Part shown: one piece after another, positions 5,043 through 11,773 of the stretch
How the letters are laid out: each line of letters starts with the position of its first letter
How positions within the stretch are numbered: the first letter of the stretch is position 1
Assembly: GCA_025450155.1 (NCBI GenBank)
Contig: JANWIB010000124.1
Location: forward strand, 1 to 11,773
Reading direction: 5' to 3'
DNA: 11,773 nt
Source of the DNA: Sphingobacteriaceae bacterium
GTDB taxonomy: Bacteria; Bacteroidota; Bacteroidia; Sphingobacteriales; Sphingobacteriaceae
Made by a program: the position numbers and the translations under genes
The notes under the pieces: generated by a model
Seen by the model: the letters and a program-made list of their open reading frames with translations, nothing else
What the model was told of the DNA's origin: nothing
The model's database searches: none

Positions 5043-8000
5043 TTAGATTTGTTCGGTATCCTCAGAAATATTCTCGAGTATGCTCTCTGGTCGCTGAAAA
5101 TTAGTTTTTACAAAAGTGCACCAGTTGCAATCTTCTTTTCCGCAACCGGTAAAATCCTGATTCAATATCCGGGCATACGTGTCTTTAATTTGCGATTTCA
5201 CTACTTCAAGGTCTTCAGGGGCGATGACTACCTTTTCTTTTACATAAACCTCTTTCTCCGGTTCTATAAAATCAAACTCGGCGCTAATTACCTCCCAGTT
5301 TTTACGTCGGTCGTTGTCCACTAAAAGCTTATAAAAAACAGCTTGACGCCAATAATCTCCCCCATTCGGGTTCTTTTCATCCGGACTCTTAAACTTGGCT
5401 TTCGCCCGTTCATAACTCCCCGTTTTATAATCGACTACATTTACTTGTGTTCCTTTAAACTCGAGCTTATCCAGTACACCCTTAACCGGTATCCCGTCAA
5501 CTTCCACATTTTTAATGGCATACTCGGTTACGGTAAATTTTTCCCATGAATGAATGTATTTGTTATAGAATTCGGGAAGAATTTTTTCGCCATATTCCAT
5601 TCGTCGCTTAAACTGTTCGGAAGTAAAGGCTTCGCGATTGCGGTTCATATACCAGTAAAAATCATCTATAAAGCGTGGCAGGCTATGAAATTCGTTGTTA
5701 TTTTCGGCAAGTGACCGGAAAAGTTTATTTAAAGCCCAGTGGACAGCCGAACCAAATGTCATGGTTTCATTTTTACCGCAGGGAACCATAATGAGGTTCT
5801 GGAAATAGAATTTTAAGGGACAGTCTAAATAATTATTGAGGTGTGTAACACTTAAAACATAATCTTGAAGGAGTTTTTGCACATAGTTTTCGTCAATCAG
5901 CCCCAAAGTTGGTTTATCTTCGGCGGTAAACTGAAGAATAAAGAAATCAGTTAGTAATTCCTCCGGAACTGAAATTCTGTTTATTTCTAAATCCGTTTTA
6001 GAAAGAATTTCGCCAATAAAAACGGTTGATTCTAAGTCTTTTCCCTTGTTATCTTGTTCGATAAACGAAATGGTTAAATGTTTCTTTGCCCGGGTTAACG
6101 CTACATAAAATAATCTTCTCAATTCTTCCTCATCGCTTGACGGTAGTTGCGAAGAGAAAAGGGTATCGGGCATTTTATAGCCGAGGCTCATTTTCCGTTT
6201 TTTCTCCCAAACATTTTTGTTTGATCCGATAAGGAATACGTACTCAAATTCTAAACCTTTAGAGCCATGGCAGGTAAGGAAATTAACGCCTTGCTCGTGG
6301 AATATAGTTTGATGGAGCTCTAAGGCCAGATCGTTTTTCTCCAGCAAATCAATCAACTTAATGAAATCTTTTAATTTTAAATCGGGCTGCTTCCGGCTTT
6401 CTTCTTTTAAAAAATTAAACAGCGACGAAAGCATTTGCATGTGCCAGGTTTTATCAGTCGATTGTAGAATATAAGCTAAAATTCCTCCCCGAACCATAAT
6501 CTTTTCGAACAGGTTTTGTAACGTAAGGTTGTTCGATTCTTTGATCCAATATTCCAGGTCATCGCTTAAGCGTTTCAGTTGTTTATTGCTTTCAGTTTCA
6601 AATAAAGTCTGGCTGGTTTTTCTTGCGCTATCAAAAATCTTTGCCCGGATGGCGGTTTTATCTTTATGGTGTTTGTTATACTCGCTTACTTCTACACTGA
6701 CTTTTGCCACATCCATTGGTTCGATGGCATAAAAATCATAATGCATGATCTGAAAAAGTAACTCATCTCCGCTATAGGGGAACTCATTTTCAAGAGCGAT
6801 GTAGCGTAGCATATTAATCAGCTTTTGCCCAAAAGGTTCTTTCAGGATATTTACCTTACGCTTGGTATTAACCGGAATACCTTTTAACTGGAAAAAACGA
6901 GCTAACTCCTGTCCCGAACGATGTTCTTTATAAATAATGGCTATTTCTTCAGGTAAAACGCCATTTTTGATCAGTTCATCCACCGCATTAGTAACGGCTG
7001 CAAATTCATGAAATTGGCTTGGATAAGCCCGTATTTCCGGACGGATAATGGAATCGGAATGCGATCCATTTTTCGCTACCAGGTGTTTATTTAATCCGGG
7101 TAGGTTAACCCGTTCGGTATTGTGTTCAATAAGCAGGCGGGAGATATCCAGAATGGGTTGGGTGGAACGGTAATTATCCGTTAGCATGACATGGTACAAT
7201 TCTTTGGCATATCTTGAATGGTAATCCTGAATATTTTGAACATTGGCTCCCTGAAAACGAAATATGGATTGGTCGTCATCGCCAACTACAAAAATATTGG
7301 GCTTATCCCAATAACTAATCAACAGTCGTATTAACTCATTCTGCGATCCGCTGGTGTCCTGATATTCATCCACCAAGACATATTGGTAACGTTCCTGATA
7401 ATTGAGTAAAAGATTTTCATCCTTTTTAAATGCGTCTAACACCCAAATAATCATATCGTCATAATCATACCGGTTTGCCGAGCGCATCATTTGCTGATAG
7501 TTTGGAAACTCGTTTACCGCAACACGCAGCTTTTCCAGGTTCTCACACAAATCCGCAAATTTCGGCTTTAATGCTCCGGCAGGCTTATCAAGATATTTCT
7601 TGGTGTATTTGTATTCTTTATAATAGGGCGAGTCAGGTTCGCAGTACTCTATTAGATCTTTAAATTCATTTATTTTTTCACTGATGTATTCCGCCGACCA
7701 ATCTTCGCGTTTCATGATAGAAAATAGTTCTTGCAGCCGTTTTATCTCGTAATACACATCACCCCGAAAACGCTTTAGAAGATGATCTTTCGGGAAGCTA
7801 TCCACCAGTTTTTGGAACAGTTCAATTCGTTCAAGATCAGAAATCGGGTCAAGTTCCAGTTTTCCAAAATAATCCAGGTTTTCCTGAATTATTTCATTAC
7901 AAAATGCATGAAAAGTGTAAATATTCACCCGATAAGCCTCCGGCCCGATAAATTCGAACAAACGTTTACGCATGGCCACAGCGCCGGCATCGGTATAAGT

Positions 8001-8204
8001 TAGGCAAAGAATATTATGGGGCTGGGTATCGGTATCTAATAAGATTTTGCCAATACGGGCGGCTAAAATCTGGGTTTTCCCGGTGCCGGGACCGGCAATA
8101 ACCAATACCGGCCCTTCGGTTTGATTGACTGCTTTTAACTGGTTTTCATTAAGCTTTGCTAAAGCTTTTAAAAAATTTTCGTTGTATTTTGAGAGGATTT
8201 GCAT
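5043..8204 (-). CDS. UvrD/Rep-family DNA helicase fused to a C-terminal PD-(D/E)XK nuclease with Fe-S-type cysteines
   Basis: 1053 residues from ATG 8204. Superfamily 1A helicase motifs appear in order: Q-motif LNENQLKAVN (18-27), Walker A GPGTGKT (38-44), motif Ia YTDAGA, motif II DEYQD (279-283), motif III GDDDQSIFRF (308-317), motif IV NYRST (344-348), motif V CHGSKGLEFE (645-654) and motif VI YVALTRAKKHL (700-710). From about 785 a RecB/AddB-type nuclease follows: SVTHLNNYLDCPLKFYF, FGSAVHWALN (His822), GVLDKLE (Asp912), VVDYKTG (Asp925, Lys927) and QAVFYKLL. Cys795 together with Cys1021, Cys1026 and Cys1029 (C-x4-C-x2-C) resembles the four-cysteine iron-sulfur staple of AddB/AdnB nucleases. 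The likely role is DNA end resection or recombination repair. Whether it acts alone or with a partner such as AdnA or AddB cannot be told. It lies 40 bases downstream of the DoxX gene on the same strand. Confidence 0.9.
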   Translation of the reverse strand: MQILSKYNENFLKALAKLNENQLKAVNQTEGPVLVIAGPGTGKTQILAARIGKILLDTDTQPHNILCLTYTDAGAVAMRKRLFEFIGPEAYRVNIYTFHAFCNEIIQENLDYFGKLELDPISDLERIELFQKLVDSFPKDHLLKRFRGDVYYEIKRLQELFSIMKREDWSAEYISEKINEFKDLIEYCEPDSPYYKEYKYTKKYLDKPAGALKPKFADLCENLEKLRVAVNEFPNYQQMMRSANRYDYDDMIIWVLDAFKKDENLLLNYQERYQYVLVDEYQDTSGSQNELIRLLISYWDKPNIFVVGDDDQSIFRFQGANVQNIQDYHSRYAKELYHVMLTDNYRSTQPILDISRLLIEHNTERVNLPGLNKHLVAKNGSHSDSIIRPEIRAYPSQFHEFAAVTNAVDELIKNGVLPEEIAIIYKEHRSGQELARFFQLKGIPVNTKRKVNILKEPFGQKLINMLRYIALENEFPYSGDELLFQIMHYDFYAIEPMDVAKVSVEVSEYNKHHKDKTAIRAKIFDSARKTSQTLFETESNKQLKRLSDDLEYWIKESNNLTLQNLFEKIMVRGGILAYILQSTDKTWHMQMLSSLFNFLKEESRKQPDLKLKDFIKLIDLLEKNDLALELHQTIFHEQGVNFLTCHGSKGLEFEYVFLIGSNKNVWEKKRKMSLGYKMPDTLFSSQLPSSDEEELRRLFYVALTRAKKHLTISFIEQDNKGKDLESTVFIGEILSKTDLEINRISVPEELLTDFFILQFTAEDKPTLGLIDENYVQKLLQDYVLSVTHLNNYLDCPLKFYFQNLIMVPCGKNETMTFGSAVHWALNKLFRSLAENNNEFHSLPRFIDDFYWYMNRNREAFTSEQFKRRMEYGEKILPEFYNKYIHSWEKFTVTEYAIKNVEVDGIPVKGVLDKLEFKGTQVNVVDYKTGSYERAKAKFKSPDEKNPNGGDYWRQAVFYKLLVDNDRRKNWEVISAEFDFIEPEKEVYVKEKVVIAPEDLEVVKSQIKDTYARILNQDFTGCGKEDCNWCTFVKTNFQRPESILENISEDTEQI

Positions 8205-8244
8205 CGCGTAATCTGCTTAGGCCCTATGCAAATGTATGTGTTTA

Positions 8245-8703
8245 TTATGGATTGAGGGTTTGTTTGTATTTTGTTTTAATGAGCTGATCTATGCTCAGTT
8301 TGCCCGCACCAAATACAATTAGTGTAAAAAGCATAACAATAAAATATAAGAGCGTTTCATAGCCATTATTTCTGGCTGCAAACCCATTTTGCCAATGCAC
8401 TGTTTTAATGGCTACTAACATAATTGCTATTAATGGCAGAGGAATAAACCGCGTACCTAATCCTAAAATTAACAATACAACACCAGTAATTTCTGTACTT
8501 GCCGTCAGATAAGCACTTAGTTTTGGCATCGGAATGTGAAGACTGGCAAACCACTCGGCAACGGAATTAATGTCTTTCCATTTCGCGGTGCCGGTAATAT
8601 AAAAAACGTAAGCTAAGACCAATCTTGCCGAAAGCAACGGTAACGCTTCTAATTTACCAAGGATTTTGGTTGTGTTTAGATACAAGTATATTATTTTGTT
8701 CAT
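8245..8703 (-). CDS. DoxX family membrane protein
   Basis: 152 residues from ATG 8703. Four membrane segments at about 23-38, 66-82, 86-100 and 117-134 fit the DoxX fold. Motifs include SARLVLAYVFYITGTAKWKD near the first helix, AEWFASLHIPMP between helices 1 and 2, LILGLGTRFIPLPLIAIMLVAI over helices 2-3, and YFIVMLFTLIVFGAGKLSID in helix 4. DoxX-like proteins are found beside redox and quinone-linked systems, but the reaction of this one is unknown and no DoxD or quinol-oxidase subunit is nearby. The stop is 40 bases upstream of the helicase-nuclease start, so the two may share a transcript; a functional link is not evident. No clear promoter box was found in the spacer upstream. Confidence 0.85.
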   Translation of the reverse strand: MNKIIYLYLNTTKILGKLEALPLLSARLVLAYVFYITGTAKWKDINSVAEWFASLHIPMPKLSAYLTASTEITGVVLLILGLGTRFIPLPLIAIMLVAIKTVHWQNGFAARNNGYETLLYFIVMLFTLIVFGAGKLSIDQLIKTKYKQTLNP

Positions 8704-8997
8704 GCCGTATTAGTTTTTTAAGCTCAATGATAAGTTTTGTTGAAGTGCATTTTGTTCTTTAATGTAATAAAGAGGTTTAATCGGTTATCATAGTTAGGGT
8801 TTATTTATCGAACATCGAAATAAAATGTTTTATTTTTTGATAGAAAAGCTCTTTTTTTAACAAGATCGAAATTTCTCATTGAATTACTCCTCATTATTAT
8901 ATCCCTGACTTGGAATGGATGACCGATAAGAGCGCAAGATTTCTTATTTTCGGAGAATAAATTTTGACTTTTAATAGCTCTTGCTTACTTCATTATT
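8704..8997. other. Divergent intergenic spacer (294 bases) between doxX-like gene and DUF4153 gene
   Basis: AT-rich spacer that must hold promoters for both neighbours. Only weak matches to the Bacteroidota -7 box are visible: TAAATTTTG near 8966 on the plus strand (one base too long) and TATCATTG just before the doxX-like ATG on the minus strand (one mismatch), neither with a -33 partner at normal spacing. A 24-codon minus-strand ORF (8879-8805) preceded by GGAG is present but unsupported. No hairpin terminator or repeat was seen. Confidence 0.5.
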
Positions 8998-10806
8998 ATG
9001 AAATTTCCCTCCGTACAATCTCTGGTTGACGCTTTAGTTAAAGTAGTTGCCCGCTTCCCTTTTGAAACGTTATGCGCTTTGTTAGCAGCAGTTACAGGTT
9101 GGGAAATGGTTTATCTTGACGATACGTCAATTTCGTTAGTAGAACAGCGTTTGTTAATGAGCGCTAACCTGGGGCTTGTCCTGTTTCTTTCTACTTCTTT
9201 ATATGCCGAAAGTAAAGCTTATCGTAGAGGGCAAAAGCTATTTTTACGAATGGTGGTCTTAGGCATATTAACTACATTGTTTTTTGTTCTTCAGCTACAA
9301 ATAGGTAAAGCTGATTATTTGCGTTTCATATTGCTAAGTTCGGTGTTTCATGTTTCGGTATCATTTTCACCCTTTCTGGGCCGTGGCAGGCTAAAGGGTT
9401 TTTGGACATTTAATAAAACTCTGTTCTTACGAATTTTAACTGCCATACTGTATTCTACAGTGTTATATGCAGGCCTGGCATTGGCCCTATTGTCTATTCA
9501 TTATTTGTTCCGTGCTGAATTTAGCGAAAAATACTATGTGTATTTATGGATCGGTATTGCTTCCATCTTTAATACATTATTTTTTCTTGCGGGTGTACCC
9601 GATGTAGTTAATGAATTGGAGGAGGAACAAACTTCTTATCCGAGAGGACTAAAGGTATTTACGCAATATGTACTAATTCCCCTTGTAACGATTTATTCTG
9701 TTATATTACTGGTATATGCAATAAAAATTCTGATTTACTGGAATTTGCCACAGGGTTGGGTATCGGTATTGATATTAGCGTATGCTATCATCGGCATTTT
9801 ATCGCTGTTATTAATTCATCCGGTACGTCGGCAGGCTGAAAACCAATGGATGCGTTTTTTCTCCCGGTATTTTTATCTGGCACTCATCCCTTTGCTTGGT
9901 TTATTCTGGCTGGCCATTTATACGCGGATCAACCAATACGGAATAACCGAAGAGCGTTATATTCTTATTGTAACGGCTATCTGGTTAAGCTTTATATGTG
10001 TTTGGAACGTGGTTACAGACGGTGAAAATATTAAAGTAATTCCAATCTCGCTGGCCGCTGTTTTTGCCCTAACTATTTTTGGGCCACAAAGTGCTTTTAC
10101 TATTTCACGGCTTAGCCAGCTCAATCGGTTGAAGAAGTTAATACAGCAGGGAAAAGCCGATCAGGTTTATAACGTGGTGGATTATCTGGGCCGTGAACAT
10201 GGAGTTGCTGTTTTACAGCCCTTTGTAAAAGAAAATATAGAAGAGATAAAAAATAAACTGCGAAAGCAGAACAAAGGCAACCGGTTGACGGAAAAGGAAG
10301 AATATACCAATACAGATGCCTTAGATAGCGTGAAACGGTTGATCAAAGTAAAGAATAGTATCACTAACAAAGAAACCAGCATTGCGGATGGGAATATGGA
10401 TAGAAATTATGAAGATTTTGAAAGAAAAGACCAGGAAATCATACCCATACCGGCAGACTATTCGTTCTTATCACTCTATAGCGGGAAGACGCTGGAATAT
10501 GAGCCATTAAAATTAACCGTTCGTGCTGAAGAACTAGAAAGAAAAAATAGTTATGATGACGTTATCGCTGTAAAAATTGGAAAGGACTCAACCAAGATAG
10601 AACTATCTTCCCTGGTAAAAAGATTGCTGGATAAAAAATCGGTTAAGGATTCGGTGCCAACCCATGATATGATTATCGAACAGAATTTAGGAATCTGGAA
10701 GATTACGGTAGTATTTGATAATATCTCCTTATCCCGTGCCGGATCTAACCCATATGATGTTACCTATCAAAAATTCAATTTACTCTTAAAGAAGAAGCCG
10801 GAATAA
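8998..10806 (+). CDS. DUF4153 domain-containing membrane protein
   Basis: 602 residues from ATG 8998 (MKFPSVQSLVDALVKVV). The first about 365 residues hold about eleven predicted membrane helices (roughly 23-40, 55-70, 84-101, 108-125, 141-168, 181-200, 222-246, 254-273, 291-309, 320-338, 346-361). The acidic loop VVNELEEEQTSYPRGLKVFTQYVLIPLV (about 203-230) and the pattern of aromatic helices fit DUF4153 proteins, which are frequent in Bacteroidota. The C-terminal about 240 residues are soluble and charged: a KxxIQQGKADQVYNVVDYLG segment, a Lys/Glu-rich linker (about 410-470), then a beta-rich part with YSFLSLYSGKTLEYEPLKLTV. The biochemical function of the family is unknown. It stands alone on this strand and ends at a terminator shared with nrdJ. 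Confidence 0.82.
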   Translation: MKFPSVQSLVDALVKVVARFPFETLCALLAAVTGWEMVYLDDTSISLVEQRLLMSANLGLVLFLSTSLYAESKAYRRGQKLFLRMVVLGILTTLFFVLQLQIGKADYLRFILLSSVFHVSVSFSPFLGRGRLKGFWTFNKTLFLRILTAILYSTVLYAGLALALLSIHYLFRAEFSEKYYVYLWIGIASIFNTLFFLAGVPDVVNELEEEQTSYPRGLKVFTQYVLIPLVTIYSVILLVYAIKILIYWNLPQGWVSVLILAYAIIGILSLLLIHPVRRQAENQWMRFFSRYFYLALIPLLGLFWLAIYTRINQYGITEERYILIVTAIWLSFICVWNVVTDGENIKVIPISLAAVFALTIFGPQSAFTISRLSQLNRLKKLIQQGKADQVYNVVDYLGREHGVAVLQPFVKENIEEIKNKLRKQNKGNRLTEKEEYTNTDALDSVKRLIKVKNSITNKETSIADGNMDRNYEDFERKDQEIIPIPADYSFLSLYSGKTLEYEPLKLTVRAEELERKNSYDDVIAVKIGKDSTKIELSSLVKRLLDKKSVKDSVPTHDMIIEQNLGIWKITVVFDNISLSRAGSNPYDVTYQKFNLLLKKKPE

Positions 10807-10862
10807 TTGATTACAGCTTAGACTTTTGAGGTTTAAATAATACAAAACCTTCATTTTACTTA

Positions 10863-10894
10863 AAAAGCCCCTTGCTTCAAGCAGAGGGGCTTTT
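10863..10894. terminator. Bidirectional rho-independent terminator between converging genes
   Basis: AAAAGCCCCT (10863-10872) pairs with AGGGGCTTTT (10885-10894), and inside it TGCT pairs with AGCA around a TCA loop with one bulged G, giving about 14 bp. T runs flank it on both strands, so it can stop both the DUF4153 transcript from the left and the nrdJ transcript from the right. Confidence 0.88.
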
Positions 10895-10917
10895 CATATG
10901 TACGTTATTATTGATGA

Positions 10918-11773
10918 TTAACTGCAGCCGGTTTGAGTTCCGCAATTCAAACAATTGTAGCAGGTACCTGATCGGATGGTAATGTGCCCACAGTTTGTAC
11001 AAGAAGGTGCATCAGACTGGGAGCCACTGGAAATATTTAAAACAGGGCTTAGTTGTTTTTCCTCAACTATTTTTGGTTCAGATTTAGGCGCTGCCGGAAC
11101 GAATGGATTTTCTTGTGTATTGATATCCTCATCTGTCAATTGCGGATTACCAAGAACCACATTTTGTTCTGTTAGCACATGCACCAGGTCTGTGCGGCCT
11201 AAGTAATCATACCCTAACATCCTGAAAATATAATCGATAACAGAAGTAGCGCTTTTAATATTATCGTGACCGCCTACCATACCACTTGGCTCAAAACGGG
11301 TGAAGGTAAACTTATCTACAAACTCTTCTAAAGGAACGCCATATTGCAAGCCTACCGAAACGGCAATGGCAAAGCAGTTCATCAATGAGCGGAAAGTTGC
11401 TCCTTCTTTGTGCATATCCACAAAGATTTCGCCTAAAGTTCCATCTTCATATTCTCCTGTACGAACAAACACAGTTTGACCGCCAACAGAAGCTTTTTGC
11501 GTAAAACCACGGCGTTTTGCCGACATGCTTTTCTTTTCTACTACAGATGATAACTGACGTTTGAAAGTGGTATCTGTAGACCTTTCGAGAATAGCACGGG
11601 CTGCTTCGAGTACCTGCTCCGGCGTAAGGTCGCTTAGTTTTACGTTCGCGGCTTCTCCTAAAACTTCTTCCACCGTATCCAGTTGCTCTTCTTTCGTATC
11701 TGATTTAGTAGAAAGCGGCTGAGATAATTTACAACCATCTCGGTAAAGGGCATTTGCGTTTAGAGCCAGTTTC
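10918..11773 (-). CDS. nrdJ: Adenosylcobalamin-dependent (class II) ribonucleotide reductase, C-terminal part (5' end beyond window)
   Basis: The frame is open from the TAA at 10918 through the right edge (285 codons), so this is the C-terminal third or so of a protein that usually has 800 or more residues. A GTG at 11673 is internal and not the real start: codons upstream continue the protein with ALYRDGCKLSQPLS, a typical NrdJ stretch. Further recognisable parts are VGGQTVFVRTGEYEDGTLGEIFVDMHKEG-type sequence (split here by eye), FRSLMNCFAIAVSVGLQYGVPLEEFVDKFTF, RFEPSGMVGG, and SATSVIDYIFRMLGYDYLGR. The C-terminus has a zinc-ribbon-like cysteine set, CTNCG then CYNCLNCG, ending in TGCS; such C-terminal cysteines re-reduce the active site in this family. 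The enzyme makes deoxyribonucleotides with a B12 radical, independent of oxygen. A cobalamin riboswitch, if any, would lie outside this window. Confidence 0.92.
   Translation of the reverse strand, partial: KLALNANALYRDGCKLSQPLSTKSDTKEEQLDTVEEVLGEAANVKLSDLTPEQVLEAARAILERSTDTTFKRQLSSVVEKKSMSAKRRGFTQKASVGGQTVFVRTGEYEDGTLGEIFVDMHKEGATFRSLMNCFAIAVSVGLQYGVPLEEFVDKFTFTRFEPSGMVGGHDNIKSATSVIDYIFRMLGYDYLGRTDLVHVLTEQNVVLGNPQLTDEDINTQENPFVPAAPKSEPKIVEEKQLSPVLNISSGSQSDAPSCTNCGHITIRSGTCYNCLNCGTQTGCS

Noticed and set aside
8805..8879. 24-codon minus-strand ORF preceded by GGAG seven bases before the ATG, in the doxX/DUF4153 spacer
   Set aside because: Shine-Dalgarno motifs are little used in this phylum, the peptide is Lys/Phe-rich as expected from random AT-rich sequence, and no start or stop signals support it.
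11671..11673. GTG at 11673 as start of a separate 251-residue protein
   Set aside because: The same frame continues upstream without a stop to the window edge and encodes NrdJ sequence (ALYRDGCKLSQPLS), so the GTG is an internal valine codon.
1..11773. CRISPR array, insertion sequence, integrase or prophage genes
   Set aside because: No regularly spaced repeats, transposase or recombinase motifs, or long terminal inverted repeats were seen on either strand.

Overview
The window looks like a chromosomal segment of a Bacteroidota bacterium, probably a sphingobacterium-like lineage. The evidence is the moderately AT-rich sequence, A-rich leaders without Shine-Dalgarno motifs, promoter boxes of the Bacteroidota type (TTG, about 19 bases, TAnnTTTG), a tRNA gene without encoded CCA, and families common in that phylum (a DUF4153 membrane protein, DoxX, class II ribonucleotide reductase, a UvrD helicase fused to a nuclease). 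The genus cannot be fixed from this stretch. I see no mobile element, CRISPR array or prophage.

Left part (1-2110, minus strand): the start of a tryptophan operon, trpE then trpG, with trpG running off the left edge. Upstream of trpE is a small gene too short for routine gene calling. It is a 20-codon leader peptide with three consecutive Trp codons, followed by mutually exclusive RNA hairpins and a rho-independent terminator about 15 bases before trpE. This is the layout of ribosome-mediated transcription attenuation. TrpE also keeps the LLES and NPSPY motifs of tryptophan feedback inhibition, so both expression and enzyme activity appear to be controlled by tryptophan.

Middle (2155-3940): a four-helix, histidine-bearing membrane protein; a strong hairpin terminator; a minus-strand gene with the acceptor, D and T arms of a leucine-type tRNA but an enlarged and abnormal anticodon/variable region; then, divergently, an Lrp/AsnC regulator followed two bases later by a small membrane protein of unknown function.

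Right half (3981-11773): pdhB (pyruvate dehydrogenase E1 beta) with a good Bacteroidota promoter; a 1053-residue superfamily 1 helicase with a C-terminal PD-(D/E)XK nuclease and four candidate iron-sulfur cysteines; a DoxX-family membrane protein upstream of it; a 294-base divergent spacer; a large DUF4153 membrane protein on the plus strand; a shared bidirectional terminator; and the C-terminal part of nrdJ (B12-dependent ribonucleotide reductase), which enters from the right edge on the minus strand.

The two places most worth a second look are the trp leader/attenuator (about 1976-2109) and the irregular tRNA gene (about 2714-2822). Most other genes are ordinary core or conserved-hypothetical genes.
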